Notes: generated by a model from the letters alone, not told the origin. Shown: positions 52,015 through 62,562, numbered from the stretch's first letter. The stretch is DNA of 64,000 nucleotides from CAVQNQ01 sp963714205 (GCA_963714205.1 CAVQNQ010000003.1:434001-498000); one strand, 5' to 3'. A program made the numbers and translations.

Positions 52015-52334
52015 GAGGCGAGGTCTACTGGACGGACTTGAACCCGGTCCGCGACCGCGAGCAGGCCTGACTGCGGCCGGTCCTGATCGTCAGCCACGAC
52101 GTGCTCAACCGGAGGTCCGAAACGGTGATCGCAATGGCGATCACGAGCCAGCCGCAGAAAGCCGGGTTCCCGTTGACGCTGGCGCTTCCCCCGGAAATGC
52201 TGCCCAAAGCCTCGTGGGTCAAGATCTCGCAGATTCGCACGATTTCCGTCGGTCGGCTTGGCAAGAGGATCGCGCTTCTCGCTCCCGACATGCTGGACCA
52301 GTTGATAGACAAGCTGCTGGAACTGATTGGGTAA
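52011..52334 (+). pseudogene. MazF/PemK-family endoribonuclease toxin with an in-frame stop
   Basis: The frame reads RGEVYWTDLNPVRDREQA, stop, LRPVLIVSHDVLNRRSE, VIAMAITSQPQKAGFPL, SWVKISQIRTISVGRLGKRI and ends DKLLELIG: a complete MazF/PemK chain of about 108 residues, a sequence-specific mRNA interferase. TGA at 52068-52070 stands where GGA (the usual Gly before LRP) is expected. The start codon position is CTG at 52011, overlapping the antitoxin TGA, where ATG would give the classical ATGA overlap. Both changes point to inactivation; the remaining frame from GTG 52101 lacks the first catalytic strand. Confidence 0.7.
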
Positions 52335-52408
52335 CGGTGGCCAGCGCGCTCCTTTCCGATAAGAGCGTTTACCACTCGCGTAGCTTGCGCCGCGGAACGT
52401 TTGAGACT

Positions 52409-53146
52409 CTACTGAGCTATCTCAACCCGCAGCATGACATTGGCACCGAGGTCGATCATCCCCATTTCGAGCGGAGTGGCCGGGGTAGTTCCGCCGGGTG
52501 GTGGCGGAGGCGGTGCTTTCTTGTACATGCCGAACCCTTCCTCGGACGTGACCTCCTCTACCGACAGTACGCGCAGCACTTTGAGTCCAAGACCCGAAGC
52601 CATTGCTTCGGCACTTGTCTTCGCCCGCGCGGCTGCTTCCCTGAGGGCCTGAGCGCGGACAGAGCCTGGGTTCTCGAGTTGGTATTGCAGCTTCTGAACA
52701 ACGTTCGCACCCGATTGGGTCGCGGCGTCAATCAGCTTGCTCACTAGATTCAGGTCATCCACCGTGACCTCCACGATGTTCGTTGCGGTGTAGCCCGTGA
52801 TCGTGGCGGCAGCTCCGGGTTTGGGGTATTGATAATTCGGACGCACAGAATAATTCGTCGTCCTCATCTTGCTCTTGTCGCCGAGCAAACGGGCCAACTC
52901 CGATTGGAAAGTACCAGTCTGCTCCGCATTCTGCGAGGCCACTGCTGCCACCGTCGCACCCTGAGATACGACGCCGATTTCAACGACCGCTTGGTCTGGC
53001 TTTGTCGAAATGATGGCCTCGCCACTCGCCTGTATATACGGCTTGTCTGTCGTATGCAGCGTAGCATCAACGGATGCCCGCTGGCACATCGCCGGCAGTG
53101 AAGCCCCCGCCAGCGCGATTACGCCCATTGCCAGAAATCTATTCAC
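52409..53146 (-). CDS. SIMPL domain (DUF541) exported protein
   Basis: A 245-residue protein with signal peptide (NRFLAMGVIALAGASLPAM). The SIMPL/DUF541 pattern is clear: IQASGEAIISTKPDQAVVEIGV, NAEQTGTFQSELARLLGD, NYSVRPNYQYPKPG, ITGYTATNIVEVTVDDLNLVSKLID and ALREAAARAKTSAEAMASGLG. A Pro-rich loop (KKAPPPPPPGGTTPATP) interrupts the last strands. Relatives are periplasmic or surface proteins with poorly defined stress roles. The start is GTG 53146. It is convergent with the MazF remnant. Confidence 0.85.
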   Translation of the reverse strand: MNRFLAMGVIALAGASLPAMCQRASVDATLHTTDKPYIQASGEAIISTKPDQAVVEIGVVSQGATVAAVASQNAEQTGTFQSELARLLGDKSKMRTTNYSVRPNYQYPKPGAAATITGYTATNIVEVTVDDLNLVSKLIDAATQSGANVVQKLQYQLENPGSVRAQALREAAARAKTSAEAMASGLGLKVLRVLSVEEVTSEEGFGMYKKAPPPPPPGGTTPATPLEMGMIDLGANVMLRVEIAQ

Positions 53147-53272
53147 GCCCTAAGGATAACGGCAATACAGGTCAATGCAAAGTGTGTCTGCCCGATGCGC
53201 GGATGTGGCAGCAGATTTCCATTGGGGCTATAAAGTGGCGTTTGGGGAGACAACTCGGCCGGGTGCGCGGCT

Positions 53273-53680
53273 TCAGGGTCCCGGCGGATTCCATCCTGGT
53301 CGAAGTCGCCCCTCATCGTCGAAGGGCCACCACGCGTCCTCGGCTTCCTGGAACTCCATCCCCTTGTTTGTGATATAAAAATATGTTCTGAAACTCTCTT
53401 CGGAACCATCAAGCGGCGGCATTCCCGCGATTTCACCAGAGAACGGGTCTGCGCTTGAAGCCGACAGGTCGTACGCCTTCGCCAATCCGGCTTCCACCAG
53501 CCCGTGCAACGCTACGACAATATCGGAACGCTGAATCGTCAACCCGCATTTGGTGGCCTGCCGAGCGACCTCGTGGAGAATCACTTGGTCCACATTCTCG
53601 AAATCGTCGCAGATCGTGTTGAGGACCAGCCGCTGAACAAATTCCGCTCGTGTCATCAGGTGGTTGTTCTCACTCAGCAT
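53273..53680 (-). CDS. Small hypothetical protein, possible winged-helix fold
   Basis: A 135-residue soluble protein with no signal peptide. The helical first half (MTRAEFVQRLVLNTICDDFENVDQVI, then DIVVALHGLVEAGLAKAYDL) followed by a beta-hairpin with a conserved-looking YFYITNKGMEFQEAE resembles a winged-helix layout, where the last strand pair ends with T-x-x-G-x. Such proteins sometimes accompany phage or stress genes. I cannot name a family. ATG 53680 is used; ATG 53656 (MTRAEF) is possible. Confidence 0.6.
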   Translation of the reverse strand: MLSENNHLMTRAEFVQRLVLNTICDDFENVDQVILHEVARQATKCGLTIQRSDIVVALHGLVEAGLAKAYDLSASSADPFSGEIAGMPPLDGSEESFRTYFYITNKGMEFQEAEDAWWPFDDEGRLRPGWNPPGP

Positions 53681-53860
53681 ATCCCGGTTGTTCCTCGAAG
53701 GTGGCGTGTCTCGGATAAGAGGTTGGAAAGTGGCGCTTCCGGTAACTACCCGATGTCAGGCCTCGATGCCTGGACGAAGTGCGGAAGGGGCGTATACCAG
53801 CAACAACCTGCATTGGCTCAGCCTCCGAGTGGCCGACTTTGCATCCGACTCGGAGCAATC

Positions 53861-54340
53861 TCAATTCATATCTGGGTGCCCTGTTGCACGATCTGCTGGA
53901 AGTCCTCTCAGTTTTTTTTGCGACTGCATTAAGGAGTGCAAGCACGCAGCCAGGAAAAAGACATCGACGGCTGCACCCACGGCCCGAGGCAGCAGTGGTT
54001 GACCCTGTGTTGTCAGCACCCCGTATCCGAGGAGAACAGCGAACACCGCGATGAGTCTCTTCATGCTGCGAATGTTCCTAACGCACCGATCTCGGTCGAG
54101 CAATTCGGCCGGAACGCCGCTGGCAATTTGTTTCCTCCGGATATCTTCGGCCGACCGCTGCCGCGACCTGATCAAAGGGAAAAGCGCGGCGAACATAGCG
54201 ATCCACCATATCAAAGCGGCCACGGCAAATCCTCGTGGCGATAGAGCGCTTTTGGTGAATTCCCAGACCAGGACCAGCAACACACAGGCGCCGCCGCCCA
54301 CAATTGCGTAGAACCGTTTCAGGAAAGCGGATTGATCCAT
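53861..54340 (-). CDS. Small integral membrane protein of unknown function
   Basis: A 159-residue protein with four predicted hydrophobic segments: FYAIVGGGACVLLVLVW, GFAVAALIWWIAMFAALF, LIAVFAVLLGYGVLTT and AVGAAVDVFFLAACLHSL. Between helices two and three is a charged cytoplasmic-type loop (RSRQRSAEDIRRKQIA). No family is recognised. It lies in a stretch of small genes near the toxin-antitoxin remnant. The frame is clean and the start ATG 54340 gives a sensible N-terminus. Confidence 0.6.
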   Translation of the reverse strand: MDQSAFLKRFYAIVGGGACVLLVLVWEFTKSALSPRGFAVAALIWWIAMFAALFPLIRSRQRSAEDIRRKQIASGVPAELLDRDRCVRNIRSMKRLIAVFAVLLGYGVLTTQGQPLLPRAVGAAVDVFFLAACLHSLMQSQKKLRGLPADRATGHPDMN

Positions 54341-54483
54341 GGTCAGCCATTCTAGCCCGTTTACGCGCCACCCGGCAGTGATGCGGTTGGGGATGCGGTT
54401 GGGGTGGGGGCATTAAAGTGGCGTTATCGGAAAAGCTCCCCTGGGGTCAGCGTCGAGCTCGGCTGTCGGCGAACAACCACCCC

Positions 54484-55398
54484 CTACCGAAACCCATATC
54501 TGAACCCGTTCTCCGCGATCCCCCTCAACTCCTCCCCGCTAAACCCGAACGCCCGCGCGGCCAGCCGGTATTCCCCCACCAGCGTACAGCCGAACATGGC
54601 CGGGTCGTCGGTGTTGAGCACGATCGGGACGCCCGCGGCGTAGAGCCGCCGCACGGGATGCTCCTCGAGGCATCGCACCACGCCCGTCGCAAGGTTGCTC
54701 GTGATCGCGATCTCCAGCGGAATGTCCGCCTCGCGCAGGTGAGCCATCAGCTCCGGGTCTTCCACGGCGGAGATGCCATGGCCGATGCGCTCGGCGCCCA
54801 GCCGCAGCGCGGCCCAAACCGCTTGCGGGCCGGTTCCTTCGCCGGCATGCGCGGTCAGATGCAGGCCCGCATCCGCCGCGAAAGCGAAAACGTCCGTGAA
54901 CCATTCGGCCGGCCCGCGCTCCTCGCTGCCGCCGATCCCGAATGCCACCACCCCGCGATCCACGCGCTCGGCCGCGAGCTTGGCCACGGCCATCACGTGC
55001 TCCACGCCGAACTGCCGCACGCCATCCAGAATCCAGCGCACTTCCACCGGCGATCCGGCCGCGGCCTCCGCCACCGCCTCGAAGATGGCGTCGAAATCCT
55101 GGCCTTTCCACAGCACTACGCCGGCCGCCAGGATGATTTCGGCGTACCGCACGTTCTGCCCGGCCAGCCGCTCCAGAAGCCGCCGCGTGGCCACGGCGTA
55201 GTCCGCCGGGGTGCGCAGCCGCTTCCCCACTTCGCCGAAGGCTTTCAGAAATCCGTTGAAATCGGTATAACGGTAGAGCGCGCGCAACTCCTCGAGCGGA
55301 GCCGCCGGGTCCAGTTCGCGCAGGGTTTCGGGTTCCAGCGATCCCTCCAGGTGAACGTGCAGCTCCGCCTTGGGCATTTCCTGGATGAAATCGGCCAT
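54484..55398 (-). CDS. add: Adenosine deaminase family protein
   Basis: A 304-residue TIM-barrel deaminase. Metal and catalytic motifs: HVHLEGSLEPETL (two His ligands) near residue 14, LTAHAGEGTGP with the next His and catalytic Glu, RIGHGI with the active-site His, and LNTDDPAMFGC with the terminal Asp pair. It hydrolyses adenosine or a related purine nucleoside or base; adenine deaminases share these motifs, so the substrate is not certain. It is divergent from glgB, with 20 bases between starts. The last 75 bases recur as a fragment at 51749-51823. Confidence 0.9.
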   Translation of the reverse strand: MADFIQEMPKAELHVHLEGSLEPETLRELDPAAPLEELRALYRYTDFNGFLKAFGEVGKRLRTPADYAVATRRLLERLAGQNVRYAEIILAAGVVLWKGQDFDAIFEAVAEAAAGSPVEVRWILDGVRQFGVEHVMAVAKLAAERVDRGVVAFGIGGSEERGPAEWFTDVFAFAADAGLHLTAHAGEGTGPQAVWAALRLGAERIGHGISAVEDPELMAHLREADIPLEIAITSNLATGVVRCLEEHPVRRLYAAGVPIVLNTDDPAMFGCTLVGEYRLAARAFGFSGEELRGIAENGFRYGFR

Positions 55399-55418
55399 AC
55401 TCTATTCTTAAGGCTCTC

Positions 55419-57596
55419 ATGACTGCTGAAGAGATTGAAGCGATAGTGGGCGGGTATCACGGCGACGCGTTCCGCGTTTTGGGACCGCACAGCGTGCGCA
55501 AGCGCGGCGGGCAGCCCCGTTGGGAGGTGCGCGCCTTTCTGCCGCAGGCCGAACGCGCCGACGTGGTCCTGGCCGGCGGCCAGCTCTGCCCCATGGTGAA
55601 GCAGCACCCCCAGGGCTTTTTCTGCGCGTCGCTGAGCGGCGAGCCGGCGCCTTACCGCCTGCGCCTCCGCCTGTGGGACGAAAGCGAGATCGAGCTGGAC
55701 GATCCCTACCGCTTCGGGCCGCAGATCTCCGACGCCGATCTCTACCTGCACACCGAGGGCACCCTCCACGAGGCCTACAAGAGCTTCGGCGCGCACACGC
55801 TGGTGGTGGATGGCTCCCCCGGAGTGCGCTTCGCCGTGTGGGCGCCCAATGCCGAAGATGTCACGGTGGCCGGCGAGTTCAACGACTGGGATATCCGCCG
55901 CCATCCCATGCGCCGCCGCAACGGGGGCGTGTGGGAGCTCTTCATTCCAGGCCTGGGCCAGGGGGCGGTTTACAAATACAACGTGCGCTCGCGCTTTGCG
56001 GGCTACCAGCAGCTCAAGGCCGATCCGTATGCGTTCTATTGCGAGGCGCCGCCCAAATCCGCCTCGGTGGTCTGGGATATCGAGAGGTACCGCTGGGGCG
56101 ACGCGGAATGGATGGATCGCCGGGGCCGCACGGACTGGCTGAAATCCCCCATCTCCATCTACGAGGTGCATCTGGAGTCCTGGCTGCGCGGCCCCATGGG
56201 GCAGGCGCTCACGTATCGCGAACTGGCCGTCAAGCTGGTGGAGTATGTGAAGCGCATGGGCTACACGCACATCGAGCTGCTGCCCATCATGGAGCATCCG
56301 TTCTCCGGGTCGTGGGGCTACCAGGTGACCGGCTATTTCGCGCCCACCTCGCGCTTCGGCACCCCGGACGATTTCAGATTCTTCGTCGATCATTTCCACC
56401 AGGCGGGCATCGGCGTGATCGTGGACTGGGTGCCGGGCCATTTCCCCAAGGATGCGCACGGCCTGGTCTTCTTCGACGGCACCGCGCTCTACGAGCACGC
56501 CGACCCGCGCAAGGGCGAGCATCGCGAGTGGGGCACCCTGGTCTTCAATTACGGCCGCAACGAGGTGCGCGCTTTCCTCATCTCGAACGCTCTGTTCTGG
56601 CTGAAGGAATACCACATCGACGGCCTGCGCGTGGATGCCGTGGCTTCCATGCTCTACCTGGATTACTCGCGCAAGGCGGGCGAGTGGATTCCCAACCAGT
56701 ACGGCGGCAACGAGAACCTGGAGGCCATCGACTTCCTGCGGCGCTTCAACGAGCTGGCCCACCAGGTGCCGGGCGCCTTCACCGTGGCCGAAGAATCTAC
56801 CGCGTTTCCCGGCGTCTCGAAGCCCGTCTACCTCAACGGCCTGGGCTTCACCATGAAGTGGAACATGGGCTGGATGCACGACATGCTGGGCTACTTCAGC
56901 CAGGACCCCATCTATCGCAAGTATCACCACAACGCCATCACCTTCAGCCTGCTGTACGCTTTTCACGAGAATTTCGTGCTGCCCATTTCGCATGACGAGG
57001 TGGTGCACGGCAAAGGTTCGCTGCTCGGCAAGATGCCCGGCGACGAGTGGCGCAGTTCGCCAACGCGCGCGCCTTTCTGGCCTATATGTGGGCCCATCCC
57101 GGCAAGAAGCTGCTGTTCATGGGACAGGATATCGGGCAGCGTGAAGAGTGGAATTCGAACTCCGCGCGTGCGCTGGGAGCTGCTCGAGTTCGACTTCCAC
57201 CGCAAACTGCAAGACCTGGTGCGCGAGCTGAACCGCCTCTACGCGCGCCAACCCGGCGCTCTACCAGGTGGATTTCCACTACTCCGGCTTCGAATGGGTG
57301 GATTTCCACGATTGGGAGAATTCCATCATCTCTTTCGCGCGCCACGCCGAAGAACCCCGCGAGACCGTCCTGTTCTGCTGCAACTTCACGCCCGTGCCGC
57401 GCTTCGCCTACGAGTTCGGCGTCCCCGAAGAGGGCTTCTACGAGGAGATTCTGAACACCGATTCGGAGATCTTCGGCGGATCGAACCTGGGCAACGGCGG
57501 GCTGGTCTCCTCGCGCCCCTTACCGCGCCACAACCGTGCGCAAGCATCTCGGTCACGCTGCCCCCGCTCGCCGTGGTGGCGTTCCGCAAGCGGTAA
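55419..57596 (+). pseudogene. glgB: 1,4-alpha-glucan branching enzyme, frame broken four times in the last quarter
   Basis: A GlgB of about 725 residues. N-terminal GlgB-N and CBM48 domains (GDAFRVLGPHSVRKRGG, GVRFAVWAPNAEDVTVAGEFNDWD), then the GH13 barrel with VDWVPGHFPKD, GLRVDAVASMLYLDY (nucleophile Asp), AEESTAFPG (acid/base Glu) and ISHDEVVHGK. After KMPGDEWR the frame changes at about 57054 (-1), 57164 (+1), 57243 (+1) and 57525-57543 (-1), while the protein sequence stays family-like in each piece (FANARAFLAYMWAHPGKKL, RWELLEFDFHRKLQDL, FHYSGFEWVDFHDWENSI, ISVTLPPLAVVAFRKR). The net shift is zero. Such a pattern suggests sequence errors in a working gene. It makes alpha-1,6 branches in glycogen. 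Confidence 0.88.
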
Positions 57597-57599
57597 GCC

Positions 57600-59180
57600 A
57601 TGCCGAAGTACGATGCGGTGGTCGTGGGTGGCGGCCACAACGGTCTGGTGACCGCCGCGTACCTGGCCCGCGCGGGCCGGCGGGTGCTCGTCCTGGAGCG
57701 CCGCGAATTGGTGGGCGGCTGCGCGGTCACCGAGGAGATCTGGCCCGGCTTCCGCGTCTCCACGGCCGCCTATCTGACCAGCCTCTTGCAGGAGCGCATC
57801 GTCCGCGAGCTCGATCTCGAGCGCTTCGGCTACCGCGTGGACGCCAAGGACCCCGCCTTCTTCTCGGCTTTTCCCGATGGCCGCCATTTCTTCATGTGGC
57901 AGGACCGCGCCCGCACGCTCGCCGAAATCGCCCGCTTCTCGCCCCGCGATGCCGCGGCCTACCCCGCTTACGAAGACCAGCTCGAGCGCATTTCGCGCTT
58001 GGTCGAGGGCCTGCTTCTGGTCGCTCCGCCGCGCTTTCCGCCCGCCGGCATCGGCGATTTCCTCGATTACCTCAAGTTCGCGGCCAGGCTGCGCGGCATG
58101 AGTTCCCGAGACCTGGTCGCGCTGGTCAAGATCTTCACCCAAAGCGCCGCGGATTACCTGGACGAGTGGTTCGAATCGCCCGAGATCAAGGTCACCCTCG
58201 CCACCGATGGCGTAATCGGCGCCAATGGTGGCCCGCACTCGCCGGGGACGGCATACATCCTGCTGCATCATTCGATGGGCGGAGTGGGCGGCCATCGCGG
58301 GCTGTGGGGTTTCGTGAGGGGCGGGATGGGCGCGGTTTCGGAATCCATCGCGGCATCCGCGCGCGTGGCCGGCGCCGAAATCCGCGTGAATGCCCCGGTG
58401 GCACGCGTCCTGGTGCGGGACGGGCGAGCCCGCGGCGTGGCGCTCGAAAGCGGCGAGGAGATCGAAGCCGCCGCGGTGGCCTCCAACCTCGATCCCAAAG
58501 CCACTTTCCTGCGCCTGGTCGAAGAGTCCGATCTGGACCCCGAATTCCGCGCCGCCATCGTCCGCTTTCGCATCGAGGGCACCAGCGCGAAAATCAACCT
58601 GGCGCTCAACGGGCTTCCCGATTTCACGGCCCTGCCCGGCGCGCCTGGCCCGCAGCACCGCGCCACCATGCACATCTGTCCCGATATCGAGTACGTGGAG
58701 CGCGCCTGGGATGACGCCAAGTACGGCCGGCCCTCCCAGCGCCCGCTGCTTGAACTGACGATCCCCACCCTGTACGATCCCTCGCTGGCGCCTCCCGGCC
58801 GGCACATCATGGGGATTTTTCTGCAATACGCGCCCTACAGCCTGCGGGAAGGCACCTGGGACGATCTGCGCGAGCCCTTCGGCGACCGCGTGATTTCGCT
58901 CATCGAGGAGTACGCGCCCAATATCCGGGCCATCGTCGAGCACCGCCAGGTGCTCACGCCGCTCGATCTGGAGCGCCGCTTCGGCATTACCGGCGGCAAC
59001 ATCTTCCACGGCGAGATGAGCCTTGACCAGATGTTCTCGATGCGTCCGGTGGCCGGCTGGGCGCGCTACCGCACGCCCGTCGAAGGCTTGTATCTGTGCG
59101 GCTCCGGCGCGCACCCCGGCGGCGGCGTGATGGGCGCCCCGGGGTTCAATTGCGCGCGCGAAATGCTGCGGGGAAACTGA
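57600..59180 (+). CDS. FAD-dependent oxidoreductase, PYROXD2/phytoene-desaturase-like
   Basis: A 526-residue flavoprotein. The FAD motif YDAVVVGGGHNGLVTAAYLARAG opens the chain and LERRELVGGCAVTEE follows. GGMGAVSESIAASARVAGAEI is the second dinucleotide region, and YLCGSGAHPGGGVMGAPG the C-terminal FAD loop. These match the NAD(P)/FAD oxidoreductases grouped with PYROXD2 and CrtI. No carotenoid genes are nearby, so carotenoid desaturation is not supported. It begins 3 bases after the glgB stop, so probably the same transcript. Substrate unknown. Confidence 0.85.
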   Translation: MPKYDAVVVGGGHNGLVTAAYLARAGRRVLVLERRELVGGCAVTEEIWPGFRVSTAAYLTSLLQERIVRELDLERFGYRVDAKDPAFFSAFPDGRHFFMWQDRARTLAEIARFSPRDAAAYPAYEDQLERISRLVEGLLLVAPPRFPPAGIGDFLDYLKFAARLRGMSSRDLVALVKIFTQSAADYLDEWFESPEIKVTLATDGVIGANGGPHSPGTAYILLHHSMGGVGGHRGLWGFVRGGMGAVSESIAASARVAGAEIRVNAPVARVLVRDGRARGVALESGEEIEAAAVASNLDPKATFLRLVEESDLDPEFRAAIVRFRIEGTSAKINLALNGLPDFTALPGAPGPQHRATMHICPDIEYVERAWDDAKYGRPSQRPLLELTIPTLYDPSLAPPGRHIMGIFLQYAPYSLREGTWDDLREPFGDRVISLIEEYAPNIRAIVEHRQVLTPLDLERRFGITGGNIFHGEMSLDQMFSMRPVAGWARYRTPVEGLYLCGSGAHPGGGVMGAPGFNCAREMLRGN

Positions 59181-59192
59181 TGCTGCGAGGAA

Positions 59193-60200
<1,008 letters not shown>

Positions 60201-60393
60201 TTCTTCTCCTATCGGAATAAGGGTTGGGGATGAACATTCAGGATATCAGGGGGCGGCTAACCCGGCAATAGCCGGGGCATTTGCCCCACCGTACTCCGAT
60301 CTGACGGGCTGCGGTGTTGAATTCTGCCCCTATTATCAACGCTCTCCATCTGGCCCCACAAATGCAACTTGCTTATCTTACAGTGGAGACAGA

Positions 60394-61461
60394 ATGAATT
60401 TCGATCAGTCGCCCATGCTGGTCATCTGGGAGGTCACCCAGGCGTGTGACCTGGCCTGCGTGCATTGCCGCGCCTCGGCCCAATCCGAGCGCCATCCGGC
60501 CGAGCTCTCGACCGATCAGGGATACCGCCTGCTGGACGAGATTCGTTCCTTCGGCGAACCTCTCATGGTTTTCACCGGCGGCGACCCGCTCAAGCGCCCT
60601 GATCTCTACGACCTGATTCGCCACAGCGTCGCGATCGGCCTGCGCACCAACGTCACGCCCAGCGCCACCCCGCTGCTCACCGCCCAGGCCATCGAGGGCT
60701 TTAAGGAAGCCGGCATCACCCGCATGGCCCTCAGCGTGGATGGCCACGACGCGGCTTCGCACGACGATTTCCGCGGCATCCCGGGCACTTTCGAGCGCGC
60801 CATGTTCGCCCTGCGCCACGCGCGCGATATCGGCCTCGACACCCAGTTCCAGACCACCGTGACGCGGCGCAATATGGCCCATCTCGCGGAAATCGCCGAA
60901 ATCGTCAAGGAAGTCCGCTCGAAGATGTGGAGCCTGTTCTTCCTCATCGTGACCGGCCGCGCCGCCGAACGCGACGACCTGCTAGCGCCCGAGTACGAAC
61001 GGGTCTTCGAGTTCATGTACGAGCTCTCGAAAACCGCGCCCTTCGGCATCAAAACCACCGAGGCCATGCACTACCGCCGCTATGTGGCGCAGCGCGTGAA
61101 GGCCGAGGGCGGCGTCACCTACAACGAAAGCGCCAAAGGCGTGGCATGGCGCACCGCCGGCGTGAGCGATGGCAAGGGCTTCGTATTCGTCTCCCACACC
61201 GGCGAGATCTTCCCCAGCGGTTTCCTGCCCGTTAGCGGCGGCAACGTGCTGCGCGATTCGCTCACCGCCGTCTACCGCGATTCCCCCTTGTTCCACAGCC
61301 TGCGCGACACCAGCCTGCGCGAAGGCAAGTGCGGCCTCTGCGAGTACACCAAGATCTGCGGCGGATCGCGCTCGCGTGCCTACGCCTTCACCGGCGACTA
61401 CCTGGCCGAGGACCCGCGCTGCGTCTACCAGCCGCACCTGGCCGACGCCCTGGCGGGCTGA
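60394..61461 (+). CDS. Radical SAM/SPASM protein (TIGR04053-like)
   Basis: A 355-residue protein. VIWEVTQACDLACVHCRAS holds the CxxxCxxC radical SAM cluster near residue 18, MVFTGGDPLKRPDLY is the SAM-binding GGDP region, and the C-terminal SPASM region (CGLCEYTKICGGSRSRAYA, then DPRCVYQP) binds further clusters. The N-terminal sequence is typical of the TIGR04053 family and also resembles AhbD-type haem decarboxylases; the substrate is unknown. I start at ATG 60394 with GGAG upstream; the frame is open further left only as antisense to gap. No peptide precursor gene is visible next to it. Confidence 0.87.
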   Translation: MNFDQSPMLVIWEVTQACDLACVHCRASAQSERHPAELSTDQGYRLLDEIRSFGEPLMVFTGGDPLKRPDLYDLIRHSVAIGLRTNVTPSATPLLTAQAIEGFKEAGITRMALSVDGHDAASHDDFRGIPGTFERAMFALRHARDIGLDTQFQTTVTRRNMAHLAEIAEIVKEVRSKMWSLFFLIVTGRAAERDDLLAPEYERVFEFMYELSKTAPFGIKTTEAMHYRRYVAQRVKAEGGVTYNESAKGVAWRTAGVSDGKGFVFVSHTGEIFPSGFLPVSGGNVLRDSLTAVYRDSPLFHSLRDTSLREGKCGLCEYTKICGGSRSRAYAFTGDYLAEDPRCVYQPHLADALAG

Positions 61462-61500
61462 GAGCCATTTCCGATAGCGCTACCTGATAAGATCGAACGG

Positions 61501-62274
61501 ATGGAAGACGGACTCTTTTCCCTGGCCGGCCAGGTGGCCGTTGTGGTGGGCGGCGGCGGCGTCCTCGCCGGAGCGATGGCCGCGGGCCTGGCGCAGGCCG
61601 GAGCCGATATAGCCATCCTCGATCTGAATCTCGCCGCTGCCGAGGCGCGGGCGCAAGCCATCGCATCCACGGGGCGCAGAGCCATTGGGCTACGCTGCGA
61701 CGGCACCCGCAAGGCGGCCCTCGAGAGCGCACTGGAAACGGTGCTGGCGCGCTTTTCCCACGTGGACGTTCTGATCAACGCGGCCGGCCTGAATTCCGGG
61801 ACGCCTTTCTTCGAGATCTCCGAAGAGGAGTGGCATCGTCTTCTCGATTGCGATCTGAAGAGCGTCTTTCTGGCGTGCCAGGTGTTCGGCAAGGCTATGG
61901 TGGATGCGGGCCGGGGCGGTTCCATCATCAATATATCCTCGGTATCCTCCGGACCGCCGCTTTCCAAGGTATTCACCTATGCCATTGCCAAGGCGGGAGT
62001 GAACCAGATCACCCAGTTCCTGGCCCGCGAGCTGGCGCCCCACCATGTTCGCGTGAACGCCATCGTGCCCGGTTTTTTCCCGGCCGAGCAGAATCGCAAG
62101 CTGCTCACCCCGGAGCGCACCGCCAGTATCATGACCCACACGCCCATGGGACGATTCGGCGAGAGCTGCGAGTTGGTGGGCGCGGCGGTTTACCTGGCCG
62201 CTCCCCGGGCTTCTTCATTCGTGACCGGCGCGATTTTGCGGGTCGATGGTGGATTTCTCGCCATGACTATCTGA
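61501..62274 (+). CDS. Short-chain dehydrogenase/reductase
   Basis: A 257-residue classical SDR. VAVVVGGGGVLAGAMAAGLAQ is the nucleotide motif (TGxxxGIG variant with four Gly), followed by an acidic residue at ILDLNL that favours NAD. NAAG at INAAGLNSG, catalytic Ser in NISSVSSG and YxxxK in TYAIAKAG are all present, and GGF-like C-terminal RVDGGFLAMTI. The N-terminal motif is close to that of SDRs acting on sugar acids such as D-mannonate, so a role in uronate metabolism is possible but unproven. TAAGAT at 61488-61493 lies seven bases before the ATG, a third possible leaderless arrangement. Confidence 0.85.
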   Translation: MEDGLFSLAGQVAVVVGGGGVLAGAMAAGLAQAGADIAILDLNLAAAEARAQAIASTGRRAIGLRCDGTRKAALESALETVLARFSHVDVLINAAGLNSGTPFFEISEEEWHRLLDCDLKSVFLACQVFGKAMVDAGRGGSIINISSVSSGPPLSKVFTYAIAKAGVNQITQFLARELAPHHVRVNAIVPGFFPAEQNRKLLTPERTASIMTHTPMGRFGESCELVGAAVYLAAPRASSFVTGAILRVDGGFLAMTI

Positions 62275-62562
62275 TCCCGTGCCCCGACCACGTACTCCAG
62301 TGGCCGTACCCCTGCCACAAACGTACCGAACCCGCCCAGTTTTTCTACGTAATTATCGTGGCGAGGGCCCTGAACACGGCTTCACTGCTAAGCAATTATC
62401 CCGCCATTGAGCTCCAACTGATTAAAACGGCTCCATAATGAGACATTTTTGTGTGAAACTATTGACGTTACGGCGCTTGGCGTGCTTAAATCAAGCAGCT
62501 TGACTGAGATCGAAAGGGCGCCGGCAGGCTGGCCGTTTCATGTTGAAGGGATGGAATTTCTC
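62275..62562. other. Intergenic region without recognised gene
   Basis: About 290 bases between the SDR stop and the next promoter hold only short frames with no family resemblance (longest about 79 codons from 62449). A TTGACG/TTAAAT pair at 62462-62491 with an 18-base spacer could be a second, weaker promoter. I see no RNA gene. Confidence 0.3.

Noticed and set aside
52068..52070. In-frame TGA in mazF as a selenocysteine codon
   Set aside because: The position is a conserved glycine next to the active-site strand, no MazF selenoproteins are known, and no SECIS-like hairpin follows.
54373..54397. Tandem GATGCGGTTGGG repeat
   Set aside because: Only two copies in intergenic DNA; too short to support a defined element.
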